This document shows, piece after piece, positions 45,713 through 57,686 of a DNA stretch of 64,000 nucleotides. Made by a program: the position numbers and the translations under genes. The first letter of the stretch is position 1. Each line of letters opens with the position of its first letter. Origin of the DNA: Orobanche coerulescens (taxonomy: Eukaryota > Streptophyta > Magnoliopsida > Lamiales > Orobanchaceae). The stretch spans positions 5,388,501-5,452,500 of the forward strand of contig CM065815.1 of the NCBI GenBank assembly GCA_033398695.1. Reading direction: 5' to 3'. Below the pieces are notes generated by a model. That model was given only the letters and a program-made list of their open reading frames with translations, was not told the DNA's origin and did not search any database.

Positions 45713-46500
45713 TTGTACTCTTTTCTTTGACTGAGGTTTTATCCCACTGGGTTTTCCCAGCAAGGTTTTTAACGAGGCAGCCTAATCACAGCAAATATGG
45801 AATCTCCAAAAGAAATTTGGAATATATTGCAATGAATATGAGTCCGATATTACAAACTGCACTGAAAATGATACCCGTACTAATCCCTAGAGGATCATTG
45901 AAATGCCTGGGGCATATTTATATAAAATACACGTTGCACTCTTTTTCCCTTGACTGAGGTTTTGTCCCATTGGGTTTTCCTAGCAAGGTTTTTAACGAGG
46001 CAACTGGAATGGCGTATTAGTATGAATAATGTACTCTTTTTTCTTCATTAGGATTTTTCCCATTGGGTTTTTCCTAATAAGGTTTTAACGAGGCATATTC
46101 ATGGCATAATGAGGAACACTACAAAGATCAAGATTATTCCTCAAAGCTTGAAAATAGAAGGAGTAGTTGTACTCTTTTTCCTTCGATCAAGTTTTTCCCA
46201 CTGGGTTTTCTTGACATGGTTTTAATGAGGCAACACGTGGATACTCCAACAGTGAATGATATATATGACAGATTCACTCAGTTTTTGTCCCACGAGGTTT
46301 TACTGAGACGGCACAAGAATATTCATACAAGAACTATCGAGATAAGGGGGAGCAAATTTATGAGATCACTAATTGCTGAATTTTTATCCCAAAGGAATTT
46401 CCTAGCAACATTATGATGCAACATGATTGCCACAAGCTCCAGTACAAACAGTTTGAAAGTTTTTCTCCCATTGAGTTTTTCTTCAAACTAGTTCAGCAAA
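45713..46500 (+). repeat. Element D 3' tandem motif block
   Basis: Four clear and one or two partial copies of a roughly 70-bp motif, TACTCTTTTTCCTTGACTGA then GTTTTTCCCACTGGGTTTTC and AAGGTTTTTAACGAGGCA, at about 45714, 45934, 46030, 46168 and weaker ones near 46276 and 46376. This motif is common just before the 3' LTR in plant copia elements. Confidence 0.75.
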
Positions 46501-46530
46501 TATATTTGTAAATAGTCATTCAAGGGGGAA

Positions 46531-46738
46531 TGTTATAAAAACACCATGAAAGTGACATTTCAATTACCCTTTTGTTTTTATATAGTGTGAATGACTATTA
46601 TGCCCCTGATGTAATTATGTAATTACGATTGTGCCATCTGAAGTTTTCCTATAAATGGGGCTTCAATTATTAATGAAAAACACATGAGAATCATTCTCTC
46701 TCTAAATTCTCTCTCTATAATATTTCGATTTCACAACG
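46531..46738 (+). repeat. Element D right LTR
   Basis: 208 bp, closely similar to the left LTR apart from a few substitutions and short indels (for example an extra ACCATGAAAGTG segment near the start). It ends at the AATAA target duplication. Confidence 0.85.
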
Positions 46739-46849
46739 AATAAGAGATTTTTCTCAATATAAAGTAAGATATATTTTAATAGAGTAAGAGTACTTTTGTG
46801 AATAAAAGGTAGGAATAACTTTTTTTATATATCATTTTTTTATGCTATA

Positions 46850-47485
46850 ATGTCTTGCCCTTTTATATAGCATTTTTTTTATCCCAATTTTAGTACAAAC
46901 TCTTTTGATACCCAAATTATCGAAATTGACTTTTACTCAAATAAATTCGAGTCATATATTGTAACTTCAAGTAACATAATTTTGAGTGAACTTGCAAATA
47001 TATACGATATCAATTTTGATGTGAATATTCGAGTTACCTGAATCTGAATTCGAGTTACCCGAGTCGGATTCGAGTTACCCGAAATTTCAAAACGTGTAAC
47101 ATAAATAAATAAAGTCAACATGTGCATGTACAGTGTTTCTGTAACCCGAATAATGTGTAACCCGAAAACAAATCTGAATATTTAAACATAAAAAAAAAAG
47201 TGAGACATGTTACCCGAATCACACTGCATGAGCAGTGTTAGTCAACATGTACATGTCTCATGTTACTCGAATTTCTGATTCGAGTTGCCCGAATTTGTTA
47301 CGGGACTCGTATCTTATCCGGTAAGATATATTTTTCAAAGTTGACTCGAAATTATGTTACTCGAAATTACAATATATGACTCGGATTTATTCGCGCAAAA
47401 GTCAATTTCGACAATTTGGGTATCAAAAGAGTCGTTAAACTTGAGACAAAAAAGAATAATGCTATATATAAAAGGTCAAAACAAG
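46850..47485. mobile_element. Long-terminal-inverted-repeat element
   Basis: About 130 bp at each end are inverted copies: CTCTTTTGATACCCAAATT at about 46901 pairs with AATTTGGGTATCAAAAGAG near 47414, and the match continues inward and outward to TTTTATATAGCATT. The middle repeats CGAGTTACCCGAAT-like units. No transposase or clear target duplication is seen. Long inverted ends suggest a MULE-like or foldback element. Confidence 0.75.
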
Positions 47486-47752
47486 TTTTCTCTCAAATAA
47501 AAAAGCAAAGGACAAAAATAAAGTGTTTGTCATTTATAAATTGTCGCAAGAAACAAACTACTGCTACTAAAAAAGACATGTTGGTGAATAGCATTAGCAT
47601 TTGCTATGCACAATTTAGCATTTGCAGTGCACAATTTAACAGATGCTATCAATCTTTTTAGTCTATAATAGGGGAAGAGATGTTATCAATCTTTTTATTC
47701 TTCTAATTTGAATAATACAAAATAGAACCGTTTTTACAACTTAATATTTTGG

Positions 47753-47753
<1 letters not shown>

Positions 47754-47798
<45 letters not shown>

Positions 47799-47812
47799 TT
47801 TTTTTTTTTTAA
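47754..47812 (+). repeat. (CT)n microsatellite followed by a T run
   Basis: About 16 CT repeats continue into about 22 T. Lengths in such runs are unreliable. 47490-48186 otherwise holds no gene and forms the 3' flank of the cyclophilin gene. Confidence 0.9.
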
Positions 47813-48186
47813 CGAGGCTTAATTGCGTAAACTATGATGTTTTTCCAATTTGCAAACCAATCCCTACCTTTTTTTTTTTTTGGCAAACAGCCCTCTGAAC
47901 ACGGTGACCGGAGGTGTGCTAATTTAATAAAACTAAAATTATAAAAATAAGGTAAAATGCAACTTCAATTAGCTTAAACCTCACACTCTTATTACATAAA
48001 AGTCGAGCCATGAGACAAACTTCAAGCTCGTCTCAGTAATATATAATTCTCCATCCGTGTGCCATCAACACAGCCGTTAATCAAAAAATAATGTTACTTG
48101 TCGCTAGACTCCGACGCTTGAGTTTATAAGACAGAATTTTATAATAACAAACCTCGTCGATATTCTGCTACTATTTTTAGCAGGGA

Positions 48187-50018
48187 CTAACCAGCAAGTG
48201 GATTAGCATGTATCGTTACACGGTTAATCCTGATCTCCGTGAGAGGTCGATCCCCTGGTCCTGTTGGAGCCTGGAAAATGCAGATATAGATGAAGTTTGA
48301 CGATCGAATTATCAGAAAACTGCAGAACTTCACAGGCATATCAGTTATCAACAGTCGATAAGTTCGTCTATCGCGGAAAAAAAAAACAAGTTGATAAGTT
48401 TGAAACACCACCACAAATGTAGAGGAAAAGTGCACCTTTCGATGTGTATTTAATACTTTTTATGGATTAAATGTCATTTTTACACTTAAAAAACTATTGT
48501 TGTGAAGTAATGTATGTAATTCATATGTGGAGAATTATGGCATGTCATTATTTAATTTATAAGTGTAAATTTGGAACTCTTTAAAAATTATAGAAATAAA
48601 TGTGTTCATTGAAATTGATGCTTTTTGGGCTTTTCACTAATAATAAGGACCGGAGGTAGTACCAATAAATGATATAGAGGGATATAAAAAAGCTGGAATT
48701 ACCTTTTCCATTATATCAAGAACTTCGAATCCATGAATCACTTTGCCGAAGATGGTGTAAAGTCCGTTAAGATGAGGTTGCTTGACGTAAGTAATGAAAA
48801 ACTGGCTTCCATTAGTATTGAGGCCGCTATTAGCCATGGACAATATACCTCTAGCATTGTGCTGCAATTGAAGCAAAAAATAAGAATCACCCTACACGCA
48901 TACATGAAAGTATGCATGTCATATGATTAGCTTCATATCAAGACACTGTACTGTAGTTATCATCTTTGACAGTTGCAAGGGTCCTAACTAATGGAAGGTT
49001 TAAAACTTTAAATACAACAACCAATCAAGTAGAATCGGCCACACTATCATAATTATGTAATCCTACCATGATTAGAGTAGTTACACAACGAAAATGAAAA
49101 GTAAAGGTTCTGGTTTTCTGCGGAGCCGTCTATATTAAGAATCACCTATCTAATCTCGTTTCTAAAAACAGCATTCCACAAGAAAGCAATATCAGCTTTT
49201 GCGGAACACTTTTTAGTCTATCTTACTGGAAAGAGATTCAGATTAACGACAAGCATCCCGACAAGGATCCGTATACCATCGTAGAAGTCACAAGTCAAGA
49301 AATAGATACGCCCGGAGTGGAAAACAAGACAGAAATCACGCTTAACGAACCCAATAGAAGTTACCTTGAGAGACTCTCTTATCTCATCATTGAACTTTTT
49401 ACTCCATATACTCGTCCCGCCCTTTCCGGTATTAGTCGGGTCCCCACCTTGTATCATGAAACCCTTGATATTTCTGTGAAATATGGTTCCATCGTAATAG
49501 CCACTTGCACACAGTGCCAAAAAATTCTGCAACACAATTTTAGCTCATCAAGAAGATTAATGACACGCCACACGAAATAAAGCTCGACGCTAGTGAAGAA
49601 ACAATTCAATTCGGTGTGTACATATCAATAGGAGATTTGATTAGGATGTATTGTATATATAGACACCGTCAGTCCGTCACCACCCGTAATACTACATTTG
49701 AGGTAAAGCAGCAGTCCCTACTGCCGGTAACGCAGCAACTAGGTACCACTACAAAACGTATCTAGGTTTATGAAGAAACAAAAAAAGAACAGAAAAGGAC
49801 GTACCTCGGCAGTCTTGGGGACTTCGTCGCAGAAGATTTCGCACTTGATGTCGCCCAAATTTGTGTGGAGCGTCACCGACTGGAATTTTTCAACAAATAA
49901 ACAATATAAACACGAATGAAACAATTTTTAGATGCGCTAATAGATTGAACTGAAACTGTTTCACAAAAATCCTCAACCAAATAAAAGCAGGATACGGAAA
50001 AGGCATCGCAATCACCAT
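48187..50018 (-). CDS. CYP18-1: PPIL3/CYP18-1-type cyclophilin (peptidyl-prolyl cis-trans isomerase), 5 exons
   Basis: A single-domain cyclophilin of 160 residues. Exons on the minus strand: 50018-50016 (ATG only), 49879-49805, 49526-49365, 48861-48703 and 48270-48187; all introns are GT-AG and all internal joins are in phase. Catalytic motifs are present: [15 protein letters not shown] with the key Arg and Gln, SQFFITY, and [12 protein letters not shown]. The Trp that contacts cyclosporin in CypA is His here (KQPHLNG), as usual in this subfamily. Family members catalyse proline isomerisation and are associated with the spliceosome. The C-terminus HANPLAG is characteristic. It has no signal peptide. 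The coding sequence is complete, so the gene looks functional. Confidence 0.95.
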
Positions 50019-51058
50019 TTAGTCTGAGATGAGATATCGTCGGAACTCAAACGGAGTGACTTAGAAATTGGAGAAGCTCTTAATCTTTTATCGTGATCGA
50101 TTTCTCGTACCGTGGTCGGGAATTTTCGGGTTCCTCTTTCTCTTTCTACCAGTTTGCTGGTTTACCCCCTCTCATCAAAGTCCCAACTCGACCTAATATT
50201 AACCCCGGTTGTTTCGATATTCATTTAGCGAAATTATTTATTTATCGAAAGAAAATTTGAACATATTATAAAGAGTTGTGACTGAAAAAAATTATTCATT
50301 TGACGAGGTTATTCGTTTATCGAACATTCATTTATCGAGGTTTAACTATATTTTGATTTTTTCGATCAAAATTTATAAATTTTGACAATAAATTACGATT
50401 AATATATAACAAAAAAAATAATTATGAAAGTATTTGACAGATTTATCTTAATTTGTATTTTCAAAATATAATTTATATGACTATAAATTTTTTACATATT
50501 GATTATAATTTATGGTCAAAGTTTGTAAATTTTGACCGAAAAAAATCAAAATAAAACAATATTTGGTGAACGGAGGGGTAGTTTGTCAAACTAATTTTTA
50601 GCTGTTGTAGTATTTTGGAGAAATTAAAATAATTAATTTTAGATATATATAGTTTTTGAAATAGTTTTGGAAAAATATTTATTTTTATGTTTCTACTAAT
50701 TCAACAGTTTCTATCACAAAAAATTAATTATTTTAAAAGTTATTTTGATAGTAAAATTTTATCGACTAACATACATCAAACAATTAACAATTGGCAAAGC
50801 TAAAAGCTATTTTTGTCTTGCGATGTGGGACGGCAAAATAGGAAAAAAAAAAAAAAAAAGAACAATCAAAATCGAAAAATTGAAAACCAAAATATAGTCA
50901 CAATATTGTTTTTTAATGAATTGGCTGCTTCAATTTAATTTTGAATTTATATAGTGAAATAAAATATAAATTCAAACTTCGAAATCAAGTAGTTATTGGT
51001 TCATTACTATTTTCGAGACACTTTTATATCAAGGATTAATACAATTATTTAGTCATAT
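50019..51058. other. Cyclophilin 5' flank and AT-rich intergenic DNA
   Basis: 50019-50120 is likely 5' leader on the minus strand (TCTCATCTCAGACTAA directly before the start codon). 50200-51058 is AT-rich, with repeated CATTTATCGA and AAATTTATAAATTTTGAC motifs and no coding frame or element I can define. Confidence 0.5.
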
Positions 51059-51061
51059 TTA

Positions 51062-51376
51062 CGCTTAGTTCCCGAATTTAACTTAACGAGAGAAAAAAAG
51101 CGAAATTGATGGAAATAAGAAGAAAGTAAAAATATTTGGTGTTCCTGAATCTTTTAATGAAAAGAAACGGAAAGAAATGGAAAGAAAACTTTCCCTCCAA
51201 ACTTTCCTTCCGATTTGGAATGATTTGAAGAGAAAAAAACAAAATGGTTAATTTTCCTTTCATTTCCTTCAAACTCGAGAACACAAAATACAATTTTCTT
51301 TCACTTTTCTTTCTCTCCCAACTTTTTTTCCTTTTCTTTTCTTTTCTTTTCTTTACTAAAACTCGGGAACTAAGCG
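51062..51376. mobile_element. Tourist-like MITE
   Basis: 315 bp with inverted ends CGCTTAGTTCCCGAATTTAA (51062) and ACTCGGGAACTAAGCG (51361-51376). The flanks carry TTA on both sides (51059-51061, 51377-51379), the 3-bp duplication of PIF/Harbinger-type elements. The interior is purine-rich on one half and a TTTTC microsatellite (51330-51355) on the other. Confidence 0.82.
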
Positions 51377-51489
51377 TTAATGCAATAATCTACTTAACTA
51401 TCCGCAAATTGCGAATAAGACCTAAGAGTAATCAATATTAAAAAACAGCAATAGCCCTTAAGAAAAATGTTGAATGTCTTTTACATATA

Positions 51490-53030
51490 GTTAAAAGACA
51501 TTAGCTAAGCTTGGGTGGCGTATGCTGGCTGAGCCGGAGTCGATGTGGGCTCGGATTCTGCGCGGAAGGTACTGTATTAACCGGGCTGACATTGACATGT
51601 TTCAAGAGTCACAAACGCATCCTATATCTGGAGGGGTGTGGTTCATGGGGCAGAGCTTTTGAACAAAGGCTTAGGGATGACAGTCGAGAATGGAAACAAA
51701 ACTCTATTCGGGCTACATCGCTGGGTGGATGCCAGGCCACTAATTGAGCATACTATTACGTCCCTTTTAGAGGAGGCTTTGGGGGCGACAGTAGCAGAAC
51801 TGTGGGATGGGAGGGACTGGAGGTGGGCTCTTATTAGCCCTTATCTTACGAGCGCCACCTGTGAGCGCATCAGGACTTTAAGTGTGTCTAACAACCAAGA
51901 ATCTGAGGATAAAGTTCACCTAGCCCGGAGGGTGTCTTCTCTGTGAAGTCGGGTCTTGAGCTCCTTCGCCCGCAAACTACAAGCACCTTTAATTGGAAGA
52001 TTATTTGGCGAGCGCCAGTCCAGCAGCGAGTGCGTCATTTCTTACACTTGGCTGCTCATGAGAGTGTTTTATGTAATGAAATCCGGGTCCGTAGCCGTAT
52101 AGCAAGGTCTACCGCTTGCCCAAGATGTGGGATGGTGGAGTCGATTATACATACCCTACGTGACTGCTCCTTTGCTAGGCAGGTCTGGGCTTTTTGTGGT
52201 AAAGCTGCAAGGGGCACTGAATTTTGGAGTCCAAATATTAGGGGTTGGATTAGCAACAATCTTTCTAAGAGAAAGGGCTGGTGTGCTCTCTATGGTAATA
52301 TTGTTTGGATGGTTTGGAAAGCCCGAAATGCAGTAGTCTTCGGAAATCTTCAATTAGTGCTTCAATTAACCACAAGATGTGTTTCACCGTGCTTCGATTA
52401 GTGCTGTCAATTACTTCTCTGAATGTGCCCACCGAAAAGGGCTATCTCCCCCGCTGGAAGATCATGTGCACAGGGTGACATGCTGGCAACCTCCCCCGCC
52501 TGGGTGGACGAAACTTAACTCCGACGGGGCTTCTCGGGGTAACCCTGGACTGGCCGGAGGTGGAGGAATTGTTAGAGATACGACAGGAAGAACATTGTTT
52601 TCTTTCTCTGCCTATTCTGGTGACTGCTCTGCTCTTAGGCAGAGCTTCTTGCAATAAAGGTTGGGCTGACTTTGATGCGGGAGCGCCAATACTTTCAAGT
52701 CATGCTCGAGTCCGATTCAAATGAGGCGGTTGATCTGATCTCCAAGGGTTGTTCTGATCATCACTCAGATGCCCCTCTTATCAGGGAATGCACCAAGCTG
52801 TATTGCCACCATGACTGGACGATTCGGATACTGTGGATTCCTCGCGAGTGCAATAAAGCGGCTGACTATTTAGCTGGTCTTAGTCTTAGCAATAAGCTCG
52901 ATCTAGTTATATATGACCCCCCCTATTTCTTCTGTTGTTAGCCTTTCTGATGCAAGACATTTCCGTTTTTCTTAATGGTTCTTTATCAATAATATCGGCT
53001 TAGTCCGCCCTTTTGACCAAAAAAAAAAGA
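51490..53030 (+). pseudogene. 5'-truncated LINE: RT zinc-binding and RNase H domains
   Basis: Only the C-terminal part of a plant L1-type ORF2 remains. 51600-51945 matches the region upstream of the zinc-binding domain (SYIWRGVVHGAELLNKGL in one frame). 51943-52401 is the RT zinc-binding domain (FNWKIIWRAPVQQRVRHFLH, CPRCGMVESIIHTLRDCSFA). 52490-52941 is an RNase H with all four acidic positions recoverable: NSDGASRGNPG, AELLAIKVGL (in the next frame), LESDSNEA and CNKAADYLAG. Frameshifts lie near 51600, 51945, 52380 and 52635. A 10-A tail at 53020 marks the retroposed 3' end. 53031-53615 is empty. Confidence 0.85.
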
Positions 53031-53615
53031 TGAAAAGAAAGACAAGAAATATTATTTTTTTTCATGCTCTATAAATTGACACCAACATATTTATACATAC
53101 AGTACAATTATATTCTCCTCTACACAATAACCTCATTTTTCACTTCCAAAAACTTCATATTTCTCTCTTTTATTGATTTGTAATTTTTTTGAGTTTTTAC
53201 AAGTCTTGCAAGTTTTTATTAAAATTAATTATACTCTGACTAACAATAGTATAACATAATTATATATAATATTATAGTTGGATGGTTGAAATGGTCATAG
53301 ATAAGCCATCAAAATTCAAAAGTAGAATTGGTTAAGTTGTGAAAATATTAGTGATGTAAGATAAATAAATTAATCAATCATCGAAAAAATTGAATGATTA
53401 AGTGGTTGGGTGGTTATTTGATAAACGTAATCTTAAGAAAAAGTGAGTTACCAATAAAAGAAGTTGTGGAGTTAGTTATCATTTCATTTTTATGGATATG
53501 TTTGACAACCACCTTTTTAATTACTTTTTGCTTTTGATTTTTCAACCAAAAAATAATTTGTAATTGACTTTTTGCAGGGCTGAAAAGTCAGCTTTTCCCA
53601 TCAAGATAAAAAAGC

Positions 53616-55600
53616 TAAGGGTGGGGGGAGTGCTTTACTCACTCTTCTTCCCTTCACTCACTCCCAATCAATCCCCTTGCGCCACATCATCTCTCACTTT
53701 TTTCTCCATTCACCCTTCACTCACTTCTTTTTTTGGAGGCGCCACTTCACTCACCTTTCACTCACTTCATTTTTTTTTTCTTTTTTCTTTTTTAAATTCT
53801 ATTAAAATTTATTAAAAAACTAAAATTTCATTAAAATTAAATAAACATTACATAATATTATTTAAAAACATAAAAAATAACTAAAGTTCCATTAAAATTT
53901 CAAAACTTAAAACTTAAACATTAAATCCTACAAACTACATGGCCAACCGTATCTAGCGCATAGCTCGCGTTTCCTCTTGATGACGAAATCCTTAAAAGCC
54001 GGGTCGGAGATATAGTCGTGTGGGTCCGAAACGAACTTCAAGTCACGATTGTAGACCTCCCCATTAATAAAGTTGAAATATTCTCCATTTTTTTTCTTTT
54101 GAACCTCCAACTGCGCCTGCAATAAACTTTTTTTTTCGGCCGTGTAACTTTCAAAGGCATCACGCATCGAGCTTCGGCTTGAATCTCCAGAAGTCGTCTT
54201 TTTTTTGTCTTTCGATTGACGTGATGGAGTTGGGTTCTCGTTGAGGTTCGGTAAGTCACACTCGAAATCTTCCACGTTTACCGGCGTTTGAGCGCTACTT
54301 GACTCCGACGACTTTCTTTTCTTGCTCGATCCCGTGGATTCTTGAGTCTGACTAGCCATCGGTTGTTCTTGCCACTTTGGTTGATCTTTGAGAACGTGCC
54401 ACACTTTAGAATGCGCGAAACTTTTCCTATATTGTTTTTCAAAATCACGATTGGCTCTTTCAAGGACTTGAACATCGTTGCACCCACTATCTCTCAAGCG
54501 ATCCTACAAATTTATAAAACAATATACAATATACAATATATAACAATATCCAAATAAATAAATATATATATATATATAACGTTTTTAAAACTTAAAAAAT
54601 CACAAATATAAAAATATACCGCTTGTTGGTAGTAACCGTTGAACGCAGCGATCAAAGTATGCATAGGAGTCCATTTCGAGTTCAATTAATGATGAGTACG
54701 TTCGGTTCTCGGGACAAGCGTTCTAAAATGTCTTAGAACTCGCTTCCAAAATCCTAGCCTTGGTTGACGGTCGCCAACTTCTTTGTCCACCGAAATTTTA
54801 ATCCAAGACTTAGCTAACGTCTCCTCCTCATCGGGCGTCCAAGGCTTACTTGGTTTTTTTTTCTTTAGAACCACCTCTTCGACCTCTTCCTCCTCTTCGA
54901 CCTCTTCGAATTGATCTTCATCATTTGGTTGTGTCTCCGATACCACGTCAACATTGTCGAAATATTCATCATCATCGATATCTTCACGAATGGGTAACGA
55001 TTACCCATTCACGCCTTTTTTGTTGGGTATAACGTGGCTCAAACGGGTTGAAGTTAGGATTTGGCGGTGGAGATTGTTGGGTATAGTTCGGCTCAAACAG
55101 GTCGAAGTTAGTGGGAATTTGCGGGAGGGGTTGTTGTTGGGAGTAAAAAAATTGTGGAGATTGAGGATACATCTGGGGGTGGTAAGGTTGTGTTTGAGAA
55201 GATGATTCGAGACCGGGTTGTGATTGAATTCGAGGACGAATTGCGCCTCTCGATCCACCTCTCGATCCACGACCACCTCTTCTTGGATCTCTATTTTTGC
55301 CACGTTCCATATTTTCCACCTCTCGGTAATGTTTTTTTTGGCTCTCAATTGTTTTGTTGCTGTCGTTTTTTTTTTTTTTTTTGCTTTCTACCATCAGATG
55401 GATGGTACACTTTATAAACAAAAAAAAATAACCGTTGCTTTCCTACGCTCCTCTCTCCCAACGGTCAAATTCCATGCCAACGTTCAAAAAATAAAATCTT
55501 TTCCGTGCGTGAGATTTTCATTCAAAACAACTTATCGTGCGGTATGAAAGTGGAGGCGGCGGTGTTACCGCACGGTAAGACTTACCGCAATCCACCCTTA
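53616..55600 (-). mobile_element. PIF/Harbinger-like element with ORF1 only
   Basis: Candidate inverted ends TAAGGGTGG (53616) and CCACCCTTA (55600) enclose a spliced ORF1 and no transposase (ORF2). The ends are short and their target duplication is not cleanly resolved, so the boundaries are approximate. It is probably mobilised in trans. Confidence 0.6.
53928..55310 (-). pseudogene. PIF/Harbinger ORF1 (Myb/SANT-like DNA-binding protein), two exons
   Basis: Exon 1 is 55310-54620. It starts MERGKNRDPRRGG, with a Gly/Arg then Gln/Pro-rich leader, an acidic run (EEVEEEEEVEEVV) and a Myb-like domain (KPSKPWTPDEEETLAKSWIK to FWKRVLRHF). Exon 2 is 54503-53928 (donor gtata, acceptor tttgtag), with VQVLERANRDFEKQYRKSF, SSKKRKSS and a C-terminal NAM-associated-like region (AEKKSLLQAQLEVQKKK). 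ORF1 normally helps the transposase bind element ends in the nucleus. There is one frameshift near 55000 and one in-frame TAA at about 54686, so it is broken as written. Automatic annotations often label this family 'glutathione S-transferase T3-like'. Confidence 0.8.
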
Positions 55601-55689
55601 GGCACCCACTCCCTCCCCTCTAAAAGGACGCTTTTTTTTATTGACTTTTGACTTTAGTTTTAATAATTATATTACATAATAAACATCAA

Positions 55690-56600
55690 ACAACTAAGGG
55701 GGATGGCAACGGGGGGCGGGTAGGGCACGGTGAAGGTGTACCCGGGCGGTGAACACCGCCGCCACCCACCCGGGTAAGGATCGGCTAAGGAGTGAGCGGG
55801 TACATTCCCCGCGTGAAGGTAGATGGTAATCGATTCTGGTACATGTACAACAAAGACACATCTTGAATCTTTCACAAATATCTCTAAAGTCTTTTACACA
55901 AAAATCTTGAATCTTCCTCATCTTCTTCCTCATATTGGGACCTCATTCTTCCTTCCCCATCTTCTTCGTCATCTTTGGTGGTGGGTTCGTTGCCAGGGTT
56001 GAAACGGCTGGAAATAAAGAAGGTTGAACCGTCGGCTAAAAAGTGTGTATTTTTTGATTGTTGTGTGTGTGCGAGGAAGAAGTTTCAAGAAAAAGAAGAT
56101 GGGAGTTGGGTGAGAGTGTAGATCTTGAAGAGAAGCTTCAAGAAGAAACTGGTGTGAGTCGTGTGTGTGTGATAATAGTACTGATGGTGTTGGTGTGTAT
56201 TGGTGAAGCTTCAAGAAGGGTAACTGTAGATTTCTCGGTTCACTCCCTCTATAAACACTGTAGAAGCATTATTTTATTGTAAAATAATTGGTTTGCAAAA
56301 CCAATCCCGGTAAATGTACCATGTACCATAATCGATTACATGTTTTGTAATTTCCTATTAAGTAAAAATAAAATATTATGTGTTTTTATTAAATTGTTTG
56401 ATATAATTTTAAATATAAAAAGGTAAAAAAAAAAAAAATTAAAAGTGGTGAGGATAGATGAGTGATCATTGCCACTAAAAAATGGTGAGTGGGGGTAGAT
56501 TGGGGGTAGATTGGGAGTTGGATGAGTTGGAAGAATGTTATTGGTGAGGAGTGGGGGTAGATGAGGGTAATGGGATGAGCATTGCCACCACCCTAACAAC
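55690..56600. other. Repeat-derived intergenic DNA, possible MITE ends
   Basis: Begins TAAGGGGGATGGCAACGG, resembling a hAT MITE terminus, followed by GC-rich GGGCGGG and ACCCGGG blocks. 56455-56595 repeats GAGTGGGGGTAGAT and CATTGCCAC and ends GCCACCACCCTAAC, a weak inverted match to the start. 56041-56280 has GT-rich and AAGCTTCAAGAAG repeats. No supported gene. 56601-57208 is AT-rich and empty. Confidence 0.4.
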
Positions 56601-57208
56601 CATTTATCAACACAATTTAGAAAGTCAAACCACTAACACACAAATGATAAATCAACTAATTCAACCAACAATATAAAACAGTAACCACAAACAGCTAAAA
56701 GCCGTTCCGTTTGCTAAATAGGTAAAAAATACTCCTTACGTCATTATGGATCTCAAAATCCACTAACTCTATATTTCATCTATTCACTTCCATATTCTCA
56801 TTAATTTGAGTTCTATATTTATTAAATTTAATATTTTTAATTAATGTACAAATAAATTAACATGGAGAAGTGAATATAATTGCAAATAAAAATATTAGAC
56901 TAAAATGAAGATATTTTTTCACCCGAAATTCGTACAATAAAAAAAATATAAAAAAAATAAAAATAAACAAAAAATACAAAAATTCAAGAATTTGGTGCAT
57001 GTAGGCCCAAAAATAAGTTGTAATAAAAAGCTAAAAACATAGTAAAAATGAAAAAGAAACAGAAATAACAAAGAAAAAATGAATAAAATAATTAGAAATT
57101 TATGCGCGTGCCCTACCATAAATCTTACTTCCAGTTTTGATTGTGCTTCCTCTTCTCTCTTCTTTCTTCTGTTCACTTCTCCCCAACCATTACTTCCACA
57201 ATTTCATA

Positions 57209-57686
57209 TAGGGATGTCAACTTTATCCGTACTCGATCTTACTCGTCGGATAAACTCGAAATCGGGTCGGATTTCGGCCGAACCCGAAATTTTATGATCG
57301 AATATGGATAGAGTATGTGTATAGTGTATTACCCGAATACCCATCCCGATTACCCAACCCGCCTACCCATTTACATTATATAAATATATTATTATTATAT
57401 ATTATACATAAATATAATATTGTATTATAAATTATATATATTATTATATAAAATATTATATTTTAAATATTTATTATACTAAATTGAATTTATTAATTAC
57501 ATTATATATATATATATATGATATATATTAAAAATATTTATATTCTTAAATATAAGGTATACGGGTACTCGAATACCCATTGGGTACCCGACTACTCGAT
57601 GGGCAATAACCGAACCCGATCCGAATCAAATAGGGTAGATATGGAGGAGGCATACTCGTACCCTACCCGACCCATTGACATCCCTA
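57209..57686. mobile_element. hAT-type MITE
   Basis: 478 bp with perfect 12-bp inverted ends TAGGGATGTCAA and TTGACATCCCTA. The interior repeats CCCGAATACCC-like units around an AT-rich core. The flanks ATTTCATA and TTTTCATT match at 6 of 8, a decayed 8-bp duplication. The ends resemble those of the MITE at 2797-3341. A run of about 24 A follows at 57697-57720. Confidence 0.78.

Larger units (their letters stand above)
38688..46738 (+). mobile_element. Element D: copia-type LTR element lacking gag-pol, carrying foreign ORFs
   Basis: LTRs of 211 bp (38688-38898) and 208 bp (46531-46738) start TGTTATAAAAACA and are flanked by AATAA (38683-38687 and 46739-46743). The primer site TTATCAGCACGAATC follows the left LTR, and a purine tract CAAGGGGGA precedes the right LTR. 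The internal 7.6 kb contains tandem motifs typical of plant copia untranslated regions (40305-40700 and 45713-46500) but no recognisable capsid, RT or integrase. It also holds a GC-rich segment, a solo LTR and two antisense ORFs. Best described as a large non-autonomous derivative. Confidence 0.82.

Noticed and set aside
49218..49364. Extension of cyclophilin exon 3 past RESLK
   Set aside because: A GTAA donor follows RESLK and exon 4 resumes the conserved cyclophilin sequence in phase, so the extension is intron.
55672..56214. Several 60-80 codon frames on both strands
   Set aside because: No domains, repeat-rich composition and mutually overlapping frames; treated as repeat-derived intergenic DNA.
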